A stretch of DNA of 12,610 nucleotides from Acidobacteriota bacterium (GTDB taxonomy: Bacteria; Acidobacteriota; Aminicenantia; UBA2199), in NCBI GenBank assembly GCA_028749105.1, contig JAQUQF010000022.1, positions 1-12,610 on the forward strand, written 5' to 3'. The stretch's first letter is position 1. Every line of letters begins with the position of its first letter. The notes beneath the pieces are model-generated. The model saw only the letters and a program-made list of their open reading frames with translations. It did no database searches and had not been told where the DNA came from. Shown here piece by piece: positions 1 through 6,772 of this stretch. Made by a program: the position numbers and the translations under genes.

Positions 1-83
1 ACGCGCTGGCCGGCCTGCTCGACGCCGACTGCGAGGGCTCGCCGATCGACGACATTCTGCGAATGGCCAAGAACCTTCTCTGA
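1..83 (+). CDS. C-terminal end of an unidentified protein (partial)
   Basis: An open frame enters from the left edge and ends at TGA 81-83. The visible tail is about 26 residues: ALAGLLDADCEGSP followed by IDDILRMAKNLL. It looks like a normal soluble C-terminus with a final amphipathic helix, and its codon use is GC-rich like its neighbours. The fragment is too short to assign to a family. The frame is supported by the absence of stops and the run-in to a clean TGA followed by a gap of about 90 nt. Confidence 0.55.
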   Translation, partial: ALAGLLDADCEGSPIDDILRMAKNLL

Positions 84-118
84 TCAGCACGACCAATTGT
101 TTTCCTTGTTACAGAGTC

Positions 119-152
119 GAACGGCGAAGGTCGTGCCTTGTTCTTTAAATTT
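119..152 (+). terminator. Possible bulged intrinsic terminator after the first gene
   Basis: GAAC (119-122) can pair with GTTC (140-143), and AAGG (127-130) with CCTT (136-139), around a 5-nt loop. GGCG is left as a bulge on the left arm. An AT-rich run, TTTAAATTT, follows at 144-152. The stem is short and interrupted and the T tract is broken by A, so this is only a weak candidate. I saw no better terminator in 84-160 and no convincing promoter for the lipoprotein gene. Confidence 0.22.
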
Positions 153-175
153 AAAATCCCAGGAGGATGTTGATC

Positions 176-673
176 ATGAAAAAATCTCTCTCGATCGTCT
201 TCGTGTGCGTTCTGATCGTCTTCTCGCTGGCTTGCGGGAAGAAAGGAGAAACTCCCCAGGCCCCGGCCGCCGCAGCCGAGACCAAAACCAATGTTCCGTC
301 AAACGCCGGGAACGTGATTGTTGACGAGATCCTGGCCACGTTCGACCAGTGCGTGGCCGAGGCGGCTGCCCTGGCCAAGGAAAAGCCGGAGGCCGCCGTG
401 CTGCTGCCGCAGCTGGAAAAGCTCTATGCCGACTATGGCGTGAAGATGGCCGCCCTCAACGCCAGGTTTCTGGCCCTCAGGGACCAGGATGTCTTCGCCT
501 TCCGCCGCGCCAACGGCTACATGACCGACAACCGGCCGAAGCACGTCTTTGCCAAGGACAACACTTTGAGCTCGGCCTACGCCTACTACAACCTGGAGAA
601 AGGCGAGACGGCCGTGGTCGACATGCTCTCTAACAAAATCGTCAAGCTGCTCGACGACGCGGTCAAGCAATAA
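176..673 (+). CDS. Predicted outer- or inner-membrane lipoprotein, unknown function
   Basis: 165 residues. I chose ATG 176 because AGGAGG at 161-166 sits 9 nt ahead; the in-frame ATG at 167 directly abuts that site and is too close. Residues 1-19 form a lipoprotein signal (MKKS, then a hydrophobic stretch, then FSLA before C20), followed by GKKGE. A Pro/Ala-rich linker covers about 26-48. The rest looks helical (about 49-105 and 140-165), with one Tyr-rich stretch near 135-139. After lipidation the protein would be anchored facing the periplasm or outer membrane. I recognise no catalytic motif or named family. It lies 56 nt ahead of the FmdB-type gene on the same strand, possibly co-transcribed. 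Confidence 0.8.
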   Translation: MKKSLSIVFVCVLIVFSLACGKKGETPQAPAAAAETKTNVPSNAGNVIVDEILATFDQCVAEAAALAKEKPEAAVLLPQLEKLYADYGVKMAALNARFLALRDQDVFAFRRANGYMTDNRPKHVFAKDNTLSSAYAYYNLEKGETAVVDMLSNKIVKLLDDAVKQ

Positions 674-729
674 AAAAACTTTACACTGGGCCGGACTTGG
701 GATAAATCCCAGGCTTGAGGTAACGGAAA

Positions 730-963
730 ATGCCCGTTTATGACTATAAATGCCGGAAATGCGGCGCCGAGTTCGAAAAGTTCCTGCGCTCCGTGTCGGC
801 CGCCGCCTCGGTGAAATGCGAGAAATGCGGGAGTTCCAAAGTGGAAAAGATGGTCTCCTGCTGCGCCATTTCATCGGGAGGCAAAGGTGAAAGCGCCAGT
901 TCTTCCAAGTCGTCCCATTCCTGCGGCAGCTGTTCCCACAGCCACTGCAGTACCTGCCACTGA
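730..963 (+). CDS. FmdB-family zinc-ribbon protein
   Basis: 77 residues, starting MPVYDYKC, the hallmark of the FmdB/CxxC_CxxC_SSSS putative regulatory family. C8xxC11 and C30xxC33 should bind one zinc. The tail (about 50-77) is Ser-rich and then Cys/His-rich (HSCGSC, then SHSHCSTCH), a low-complexity end common in this family. The start is supported by GAGGTAA at 717-722. The function of the family is not established; the name comes from a formamidase regulatory gene and should not be over-read. The gene ends 11 nt before the stop codon of convergent pyrC, and no terminator hairpin separates the two. Confidence 0.88.
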   Translation: MPVYDYKCRKCGAEFEKFLRSVSAAASVKCEKCGSSKVEKMVSCCAISSGGKGESASSSKSSHSCGSCSHSHCSTCH

Positions 964-974
964 GCTGCGGGGAA

Positions 975-2264
975 TTATCTCCCTTTCCGGCTGTAGACCG
1001 CGTTGCCGGCGACGATCGTGTGCTCGACGGCCCCCTGCCCTTCCCAGCCCAGGAACGGGCAGTTGTTGGCCTTGGAGCGGAAGTCCTTCTCCTCGATCTT
1101 GAAGCGCCTGGCCAGGTTGAGGATGGTCAGGTCGGCGGGGAATCCCGGTTTGACGCGGCCGCGGTCTTTCAGGCCTAGGACGCGGGCGGGGTTGGTCGAG
1201 AACAGCTCGACCAGGCGGTTGATCGTGATGCGCTTTGTGCGCACCAGACGGTCGTGGATCACCGGGAACGATGTCTCCATGCCGATGACGCCAAAGGGGG
1301 CGTACTCGAACTCCTTGTCCTTGTCGTCGCGGGTGTGCGGGGCGTGATCGGAGGCGATGCAGTCGATGGTGCCGTCCTGCAGGCCGCGGATCAGCTCCAG
1401 GCGGTCGGCCTCGGTGCGCAGCGGCGGCTTGACCTTGTAGACGGGGTTGTAGGTCTGCAGCAGTTCCTCGTTGAGCAGCAGGTGGTGCGGTGTGGCGTCG
1501 CAGGTGACCGGCGTCTTTGCCTGGCGGGCGTTGCGGATCAGCTCGACCGAGCCGGCGGTGGAGAGGTGGGTCAAGTGCAGGCGTGACTGGATGCGCTCCT
1601 GCAGGATCAGGTCGCGGGCGACGATCACTTCTTCTGCGGCCTTCAGCATGCCGCGCAGACCGTACTTGTAGGAGATGAAGCCTTCGTTGACCTGGCCTTC
1701 GCCCGAGATCGAGTGGTCTTCCGGGTGCTCAATGATGGGCACGTTCAGCATCTTGGCGTATTCCAGGGCCTTGCGGATCAGGTCGGCCTTCATCACGCAG
1801 CAGCCGTCGTCGGAAAAAGCCACGGCGCCGCCCGCGACCAGGTCGGCCATCTCCACGATATTCTCCCCCAGCTGCCCCTTGGAGACGGCGGCAACGGGAA
1901 AGATGTTGGCTAGCCCGACCTGTTTGGCGCGGGCGATGATGTATTCGGTCACTGAGCGGTTGTCGTTGACCGGCTCGGTGTTGGCCATGCAGGCCAGCGA
2001 GGTGAAGCCGCCGTGCACCGCCGCCCGGGCGCCGCTTGCGATCGATTCCTTGTTCTCCTGGCCCGGCTCGCGCAGATGGACGTGCATGTCGATGAAGCCC
2101 GGGGCGACCACCATGTCCCTGGCGTCGATCACCGCGATGCCGGGAGCCTTCTTGATGGTCCTGGCGATCTCCCTGATCTTGCCGTTCTCGACCAGGATGT
2201 CCATGACGCGGTCCACGCCGGCGGCCGGGTCAATGAGGCGGCCGTTCTTAATCAAGAGCTTCAT
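975..2264 (-). CDS. pyrC: Dihydroorotase (class I), PyrC
   Basis: 429 residues, normal length for a class I dihydroorotase, which reversibly cyclises N-carbamoyl-aspartate to dihydroorotate in UMP synthesis. Amidohydrolase metal ligands are all visible: H61 and H63 in DMHVHLREPG, D153 in FSDDG, H180 in IIEHPED, H233 in LTHLS, and D306 in ASDHAPHT. The substrate-binding segment MANTEPVNDN (93-102) is present. D153 where other amidohydrolases carry a carboxylated lysine fits the class I (Aquifex/Bacillus) group. The ATG at 2264 has AGGAGAG just upstream on the minus strand and overlaps the end of pyrB by 17 nt, so translation is probably coupled. It is the last gene of the pyrRBC unit, and all catalytic residues look intact. 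Confidence 0.96.
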   Translation of the reverse strand: MKLLIKNGRLIDPAAGVDRVMDILVENGKIREIARTIKKAPGIAVIDARDMVVAPGFIDMHVHLREPGQENKESIASGARAAVHGGFTSLACMANTEPVNDNRSVTEYIIARAKQVGLANIFPVAAVSKGQLGENIVEMADLVAGGAVAFSDDGCCVMKADLIRKALEYAKMLNVPIIEHPEDHSISGEGQVNEGFISYKYGLRGMLKAAEEVIVARDLILQERIQSRLHLTHLSTAGSVELIRNARQAKTPVTCDATPHHLLLNEELLQTYNPVYKVKPPLRTEADRLELIRGLQDGTIDCIASDHAPHTRDDKDKEFEYAPFGVIGMETSFPVIHDRLVRTKRITINRLVELFSTNPARVLGLKDRGRVKPGFPADLTILNLARRFKIEEKDFRSKANNCPFLGWEGQGAVEHTIVAGNAVYSRKGR

Positions 2265-3192
2265 GGATCTCTCCTTTCAAGAGGTACAGGACGGCCATGC
2301 GCACGGCGATGCCGTTGGTCACCTGCTGCAGGATCACCGATTGCTCCGAGTCGGCCATCGAAGTCTCGATCTCCACGTCGCGGTTGATCGGCCCGGGGTG
2401 CATCAGGATGGCCGTCTTTTTGGCCAGGGCAAAAATCTCGCGGTTGATGGCGAACAGGTTGCGATACTCGCGGATGGAGGGGAAATAGTTGCGGGCGCCG
2501 CGCTCGGCCTGGACGCGCAGCATCATGACCACGTCGGCGTTCTTCACCCCGCGGCGGATGTCGTAGGTGACCGTGGCGCCCAGCTTTTCGAATTCCACCG
2601 GCACCAGCGAGGGCGGGCCGACCAAAGCGATCTCGTTGCCCAGCTTCTGGTGCAGCAGGATATTGGAGAGCGCCACGCGCGAGTGCAGGATGTCGCCGAC
2701 GATGGCGATCTTCAGGCCGCGCAGGGTCTTGAGGCGCTGCTGGATGGTCAGGGCGTCGAGCAGGGCCTGGGTGGGGTGCTCGTGGAAGCCGTCGCCGGCG
2801 TTGACGATCGAGGAGCGGGCGAAGGTGGTCAGGTAGTGCGGCGCGCCGGAGGCGGAGTGGCGGATGACGATGATGTGCGGGTTCATCGCCTCCAGGGTCA
2901 GCACCGTGTCCTTCAGCGTCTCGCCCTTCTTCAGGCTCGACACCGAGGAGTTGAAGTTGATCAGGTCGGCGCTCAGGCGCTTGGCCGCGATCTCGAACGA
3001 GCTGCGGGTGCGCGTCGAGTTCTCGAAGAAGAGGTTGACCACGGTCTTGCCCTTCAGGGCCGGCACTTTCTTGACATCGCGGCTGGAAACCTCGATGAAG
3101 GCCTCGGCCGTCTCCAGGATGGTCTCGATGTCATCGACGCTGAGGTGCTCGATGCCCAGCAGGTGGTCCTGGCGGAAGGTCCTGTCTTTCAT
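2248..3192 (-). CDS. pyrB: Aspartate carbamoyltransferase catalytic subunit, PyrB
   Basis: 314 residues, full length. It catalyses the committed step of pyrimidine synthesis, carbamoyl phosphate plus aspartate to carbamoyl-aspartate. The carbamoyl-phosphate loop STRTR is at 59-63 (within FFENSTRTRSSFE), the mobile S/K loop near 82-94 (SSVSSLKKGETLKD), HPTQALLD at 139-146, the aspartate-side loop MMLRVQAER at 223-231, and HPGPINR at 265-271. The ATG directly follows the TAA of pyrR with no gap, and AAGGGG inside the end of pyrR acts as its ribosome site. It ends 17 nt inside pyrC. No regulatory subunit gene (pyrI) is nearby, consistent with an unregulated trimer or a complex with the dihydroorotase, as in Aquifex; that complex is inference. 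Confidence 0.96.
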   Translation of the reverse strand: MKDRTFRQDHLLGIEHLSVDDIETILETAEAFIEVSSRDVKKVPALKGKTVVNLFFENSTRTRSSFEIAAKRLSADLINFNSSVSSLKKGETLKDTVLTLEAMNPHIIVIRHSASGAPHYLTTFARSSIVNAGDGFHEHPTQALLDALTIQQRLKTLRGLKIAIVGDILHSRVALSNILLHQKLGNEIALVGPPSLVPVEFEKLGATVTYDIRRGVKNADVVMMLRVQAERGARNYFPSIREYRNLFAINREIFALAKKTAILMHPGPINRDVEIETSMADSEQSVILQQVTNGIAVRMAVLYLLKGEIHEALD

Positions 3193-3744
3193 TTAAAACC
3201 CCTTGGGCTCCATGATCAGCACCTGGTCCTTGCCGTCGATCTCCTGCAGCATGACGCTCACCCGCTCGCGGCGCGAGGTGGGCAGGTACTTGCCCTTGAA
3301 ATCGGGGCTGATCGGCATTTCGCGGTGGCCGCGGTCGATGAAGGCCACCAGCTGGATCGATGCCGGCCGGCCCAGTTCAAAGATGGAATCCATGGCGGCG
3401 CGGATGGTGCGGCCGGTGAACAGGACGTCGTCGATGAGGATGATGTCGCGGTCCTCGATGCTGAAGTCGATCTTGGTCTTTTTCACCGCCGGCTGATGTT
3501 CGTGCTTGTGCAGGTCGTCGCGGAACATGGTGATATCGAGGATGCCCAGGGGGATGTCGATATTTTCGACTTCCTTGATCAACTGCTGGATGCGGCGGGC
3601 GACGTGCACGCCCCGGGTCTGGATGCCGATCAGCACCAGTTTCTCCGCCTCGCGGTTATGCTCCAGAATTTCGATGGCCAGGCGCTGGAAGGTGCGCTTC
3701 ATCTTTTTTTCGTCCATGATCTTGGCCTTGATCTTTTCTTCCAT
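3193..3744 (-). CDS. pyrR: PyrR, bifunctional pyrimidine regulator / uracil phosphoribosyltransferase
   Basis: 183 residues from ATG 3744, chosen because AAAGGAG lies just upstream (3751-3757); a TTG at 3771 gives a longer frame but falls inside the -10 box. PyrR binds UMP/UTP and, in Gram-positive bacteria, a leader RNA, and it makes UMP from uracil and PRPP. The type I phosphoribosyltransferase PRPP loop is clear at about 101-113 (IILIDDVLFTGRT). The hood start is IGIQTRGV (39-46), and FIDRGHREMP (135-144) is the PyrR-type segment before the C-terminus. It heads pyrRBC. The leader from its promoter is only about 20 nt, so classic PyrR attenuation at this site looks impossible. The enzyme role seems safe; the regulatory role is uncertain. 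Confidence 0.94.
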   Translation of the reverse strand: MEEKIKAKIMDEKKMKRTFQRLAIEILEHNREAEKLVLIGIQTRGVHVARRIQQLIKEVENIDIPLGILDITMFRDDLHKHEHQPAVKKTKIDFSIEDRDIILIDDVLFTGRTIRAAMDSIFELGRPASIQLVAFIDRGHREMPISPDFKGKYLPTSRRERVSVMLQEIDGKDQVLIMEPKGF

Positions 3745-3770
3745 GGTGTTCTCCTTTGGCGCTAGAGCCA

Positions 3771-3798
3771 ATTATAGCCGATCCGGAGGGATTTTCAA
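3771..3798 (-). promoter_or_regulatory. Sigma-70-type promoter of pyrRBC
   Basis: Reading the minus strand, TTGAAA (3798-3793), a 16-nt spacer and a perfect TATAAT (3776-3771). Transcription would begin near 3764, about 20 nt before the pyrR ATG. The -35 box overlaps the stop codon of alaX (3795-3797), so the promoter is embedded in the end of the upstream gene. No terminator lies between alaX and pyrR, so read-through from alaX may also feed the operon. Confidence 0.7.
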
Positions 3799-4973
3799 GC
3801 CCGCGGGCCGGGGGTGTCCGGCAGGCTCAGCCGCAGCAGGTCGAGGACCTCGTTGATCTTCGAAAAATCGCCGCCGCGCCCCTCGAGCAGGTTGGCGCTG
3901 CCGCCGCCCTTGCCGGCCAGCAGGGCGAAGATGCGGGAGCTGATGAGGCGCAGATCGAAGTCCCCGCAGCCGCGGCCGATGATGACATGGGCGGGATGCG
4001 ATCGCTGGTAGGCCAGGACATGCTTGCCGGCAGCCATGAGGGCGCCGGCGAATACGCGCAGGTCAGCGGGCTCGCAGCCGCTGAATTCCCGGACCGCCAG
4101 CGTGCCGGCTGCGGCGGCGGCCGCCGCCGCCTCGCGCTCCATTTCGCGGCGCAGGGCCTTCTTCAGCGCCCGGCGCAGTTCGTCCCGCTCCTTGAGCAGG
4201 GCCTCCACGTGCTCCGGGATCGCGGCCAGCGGCTGGGTGACCAGGCGCTGCAGGCGCTGGGCGACGTCGTGCTTCAGCTGGTGGTCGCGCAGGGCGCGGT
4301 GGCCGGCCGCGTAATACAGGCGGACATTGGCGCGGACGCGCTCGGTGCGGACGATCTTCAGCGGGCCGATCTCGGCGCTGTTCCGGACGTGGGTGCCGCC
4401 GCAGGCCGATTGATCGAAGCCCTCGATCTCCACCACGCGGATCCGTCCCCGCACCTTGGGAGCCTTGCGCAAGTGCAATGCCGACACGTCGTCGGTCTCG
4501 AACACGCGCACCGGCAGTGCGGCGAAGGCCAGACGCGCGCACTCCTCCTCGAGCGCCCGGGTCTCGTCCTCGCTGACGGCCGGCCTGCCGATCTCGATCG
4601 AGGAGTGTTCCGGGCCGATGGCGAACGACAGGGTGGGGGCATGCAGGCTGCGGAGCAAAACCTGCGACAGCAGGTGCTGGGCGGTGTGCTGCTGCATGTG
4701 GTCGAAGCGGCGCGTGAAGTCGAGGCGCAGGCTGGCTTGGCCGCCGCCCGGGTCCTCGCCGACGACGTGGATGATGTCGTCGCCTTCGGCTTCCAGGGCC
4801 AGCAGCGGCAGGTCGTTGATCGTCCCCTGGTCGGCGGGCTGGCCGCCGCCTTCGGGACAGAAGATCGTGCGCTGCAAGCGGAGGCGCCAGCGGCCTTCCC
4901 GGCACTCCCTGCCGGCGACGATGGCCATGACCTCCCGGCAATAGGCGTCGCGGTGATAGATCTTTTCAGTCAT
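3795..4973 (-). CDS. alaX: Alanyl-tRNA editing protein, AlaX-L type with DHHA1 domain
   Basis: 392 residues. AlaX proteins hydrolyse Ser- or Gly-mischarged tRNA-Ala in trans. The N-terminal part resembles the AlaRS glycine-rich region (CPEGGGQPADQG, 39-50). The editing site has both zinc motifs: HTAQH (H96, H100) and CGGTH (C191, H195). A helical linker at about 253-285 ends in an eight-alanine run (282-289). The C-terminal domain (about 300-392) is DHHA1-like, with GKGGGSANLLEGRGG (354-368). There is no aminoacylation domain, so this is not an alanyl-tRNA synthetase fragment: length and start are typical of long AlaX. The ATG has only a weak AAAGG site close upstream. It lies 50 nt ahead of pyrR in the same direction. 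Confidence 0.93.
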   Translation of the reverse strand: MTEKIYHRDAYCREVMAIVAGRECREGRWRLRLQRTIFCPEGGGQPADQGTINDLPLLALEAEGDDIIHVVGEDPGGGQASLRLDFTRRFDHMQQHTAQHLLSQVLLRSLHAPTLSFAIGPEHSSIEIGRPAVSEDETRALEEECARLAFAALPVRVFETDDVSALHLRKAPKVRGRIRVVEIEGFDQSACGGTHVRNSAEIGPLKIVRTERVRANVRLYYAAGHRALRDHQLKHDVAQRLQRLVTQPLAAIPEHVEALLKERDELRRALKKALRREMEREAAAAAAAAGTLAVREFSGCEPADLRVFAGALMAAGKHVLAYQRSHPAHVIIGRGCGDFDLRLISSRIFALLAGKGGGSANLLEGRGGDFSKINEVLDLLRLSLPDTPGPRA

Positions 4974-4981
4974 GCGCCTTT

Positions 4982-5010
4982 ATTTTTGAGCGTTTCCCCT
5001 TTTTTGTCAA
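4982..5010 (-). promoter_or_regulatory. Candidate alaX promoter with almost no leader
   Basis: On the minus strand a perfect TTGACA (5010-5005) is followed after 17 nt by AAAAAT (4987-4982), a 4-of-6 match to a -10 box. Transcription would start about 2 nt before the alaX ATG at 4973, giving a leaderless or near-leaderless mRNA. The perfect -35 supports the call; the poor -10 weakens it. Confidence 0.35.
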
Positions 5011-5029
5011 TCGCCAATTGCCAGCAGCT

Positions 5030-5058
5030 TTGACATGGGGAGGCATTTGTCCTAGAAT
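5030..5058 (+). promoter_or_regulatory. Strong sigma-70-type promoter for the thioredoxin-methyltransferase pair
   Basis: TTGACA (5030-5035), a 17-nt spacer and TAGAAT (5053-5058): a perfect -35, optimal spacing and a 5-of-6 -10. Transcription should begin near 5065, followed by the strong ribosome site GGAGGTGA (5071-5078) and ATG 5084. The -35 lies 19 nt from the divergent candidate -35 of alaX. Confidence 0.75.
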
Positions 5059-5083
5059 GCCTTCTGCCCTGGAGGTGAGCCCC

Positions 5084-5593
5084 ATGAATCCCAAAGTATC
5101 GAAAAATATGAATCTCCACTGGTTGGTTCTGACCGCCGCGCTGCTGCTGCTGGCGGCGCTGGCCCCGGCCCAGGCCAAGCCCGCGGCCCGGCCGGACATC
5201 TACGACCCCGGTGCCGACGTCAAGGCGCAGATCACTGCCGCCGTCAAGCGGGCGGGGGCCGAGGAGCGCAATATCCTGCTGATGTTCGGCGGCAACTGGT
5301 GCCCCTGGTGCCACCGCCTGCACGAACTGTTCGCCGCCGACGCCGCCATCAAGAAAGTCCTGGCCGAGCGCTACGTCGTGCTGCTGGTCGATGTCGGTGA
5401 AAAGCCGGGCCAGCCCCTCAACCAGGACCTGGTCGAACTCTACCGTGTCAAGGGCTTCGGCTATCCCGCCCTGGCCGTGCTGGACAAGGCGGGCAAGCTG
5501 CTCTGTGCCCAATCGACCGGGGTGCTGGAAAAGGACAAGGGGCACGACCCGGCCAAGGTCCTGGCCTTGCTGACGATGCAGATCGGGGAGTGA
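5084..5593 (+). CDS. Exported thioredoxin-fold protein (CPWC active site)
   Basis: 169 residues from ATG 5084, set by GGAGGTGA at 5071-5078; the open frame runs further upstream but that part precedes the predicted transcript start. Residues 1-31 look like a Sec signal peptide: a basic start, a hydrophobic core WLVLTAALLLLAALA and a cleavage region APAQA before KPAARPD. The mature part has the thioredoxin active site FGGNWCPWCHRLHE (C73-P-W-C76) and the cis-proline segment FGYPAL (P128). It most resembles secreted thioredoxin_7/DsbD-gamma-like proteins. Role: thiol reduction or disulfide handling in the periplasm; the partner is unknown. The methyltransferase gene starts 30 nt downstream and probably shares the transcript. 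Confidence 0.88.
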   Translation: MNPKVSKNMNLHWLVLTAALLLLAALAPAQAKPAARPDIYDPGADVKAQITAAVKRAGAEERNILLMFGGNWCPWCHRLHELFAADAAIKKVLAERYVVLLVDVGEKPGQPLNQDLVELYRVKGFGYPALAVLDKAGKLLCAQSTGVLEKDKGHDPAKVLALLTMQIGE

Positions 5594-5623
5594 AGCGGCT
5601 CTCCCGCTTCCGTGCCTAGTCCG

Positions 5624-6763
5624 ATGTTCGCTTTTCAGGAGGACGGCCGCTATTTCGCCCAGGCGGCCCGAGGCATCGAGGAGCCAGCCAAGGATGAACT
5701 GCAGGAACTGGGAGCCCGCGACGTCGAGATTTCCGCGAGCGGCCTTTATTTCCGCCACGATGCGGCCGGGCTGTACCGTGTCAATTACTGTTCGCGGCTG
5801 GTATCGCGGGTGCTGGCGCCGCTGACCGATTTTCCCTGCTTTTCGGAGCAAGCCCTTTATGACGCCGCCCGCGCCGTCCCCTGGGAAGAGCTGCTCTCCC
5901 CCGAGAGGACCTTTGCCGTCTTCGCCAACGTGAGGGAGAGCCGCATCACCCATTCCCAGTTCGCCGCCCTGCGTGTGAAGGATGCCATCGCCGACCATTT
6001 CCGCGACCGCTGCGGCCGCCGCCCCGACGTGGACCCCGAAAATCCCGACGCCTGGATCCACCTGAGCATCCGCAGCGACCGTGCGGTACTTAGCCTGGAT
6101 GCGTCCAATGGCTCGCTGCACCGCCGCGGCTACCGGATGCAGTCGGTGCCGGCGCCCCTGCAGGAAACGCTGGCCGCCGCCTTGGTGCGCTTGAGCGGCT
6201 GGCAGGGGGAGCAGCCGCTGGTCGATCCCATGTGCGGCTCGGGCACCATCCTGGCCGAAGCGTACATGCACTACTGCCGCATCCCGCCGGCATTCAAAAG
6301 GGAGAAGTTCGGCTTCGAGCTCATGCCCGGCTTCGACCCGCAGGTCTGGGAAAAGGTGCGCCGCGAGAGCGACGCGGCGCGCCGGATGCTGCCGGAGGGC
6401 TTGATCCGCGGCAGCGACAGCGACCGCCAGGCCGTTTCCGCCGCCCGCGAGAACCTGCGCGAGATCCCCGGGACGCGCGGCGTGGCGGTGGAGCGCCGGG
6501 ATTTTCATGACCTCCCCGGGATCGGGAACGCCGTCATCGTGTGCAATCCGCCCTACGGCGTCCGCGTCGGCGAAAAGGAGGCGGCCCTGGCCCTGGCCAG
6601 GGAGTTCGGCGATTTTCTCAAGCAGCGCTGCCAGGGGTCGACCGCCTATGTCCTGTGCGGCAGCCAGGAGATGGTCAAGGCCATCGGCCTGAAGCCCTCG
6701 CGGCGCTTCGTGCTCTTCAACGGCTCGCTCGAGTGCCGCCTGCTGAAGATCGAGATTTATTAG
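5624..6763 (+). CDS. THUMP-domain RNA guanine-N2 methyltransferase (RlmL N-half / YpsC type)
   Basis: 379 residues from ATG 5624; an in-frame GTG at 5612 would add four residues, and neither start has a clear ribosome site. The N-terminal half is a ferredoxin-like plus THUMP region (FAQAARGIEEPAKDEL onward; THUMP about 65-160). The C-terminal half is a Rossmann-fold methyltransferase with the SAM-binding segment LVDPMCGSGTILAEA and the catalytic motif NPPYG in VIVCNPPYGVRV. This is the architecture of YpsC and of the N-terminal half of RlmL, which makes m2G2445 in 23S rRNA; the exact target here is inferred. Length fits the single-domain family. The insert with MHYCRIPPAF is typical of it. 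It ends 9 nt before the convergent vWA gene. Confidence 0.9.
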   Translation: MFAFQEDGRYFAQAARGIEEPAKDELQELGARDVEISASGLYFRHDAAGLYRVNYCSRLVSRVLAPLTDFPCFSEQALYDAARAVPWEELLSPERTFAVFANVRESRITHSQFAALRVKDAIADHFRDRCGRRPDVDPENPDAWIHLSIRSDRAVLSLDASNGSLHRRGYRMQSVPAPLQETLAAALVRLSGWQGEQPLVDPMCGSGTILAEAYMHYCRIPPAFKREKFGFELMPGFDPQVWEKVRRESDAARRMLPEGLIRGSDSDRQAVSAARENLREIPGTRGVAVERRDFHDLPGIGNAVIVCNPPYGVRVGEKEAALALAREFGDFLKQRCQGSTAYVLCGSQEMVKAIGLKPSRRFVLFNGSLECRLLKIEIY

Positions 6764-6772
6764 GGCGTTTTT

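Noticed and set aside
698..711. TGGGAT-AA-ATCCCA as terminator between the lipoprotein and fmdB genes
   Set aside because: Loop of 2-4 nt, 5-6 bp stem, no T run after it, and it sits directly before the fmdB ribosome site.
1675..3765. 696-codon open frame on the plus strand
   Set aside because: It is antisense to pyrC, pyrB and pyrR, all with intact catalytic motifs. The translation is low-complexity, rich in Asp/His/Leu/Val as expected from GC-rich antisense, and has no ribosome site.
3780..3793. GATCCGGAGGGATT, resembling the PyrR-binding RNA consensus
   Set aside because: It matches only on the plus strand, which is antisense to pyrR, lies upstream of the predicted transcript start, and differs at two conserved purine positions.
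3795..4973. Broken alanyl-tRNA synthetase gene
   Set aside because: The protein has its own start, the full editing domain with both zinc motifs and a complete DHHA1 domain, which is the normal AlaX-L architecture.
3756..5033. 425-codon open frame on the plus strand
   Set aside because: It is a mirror of alaX and runs across the alaX promoter region; no recognisable domain.
4970..6508. 512-codon open frame on the minus strand
   Set aside because: It lies opposite the thioredoxin and methyltransferase genes, crosses their promoter, and contains no domain or membrane pattern I recognise.
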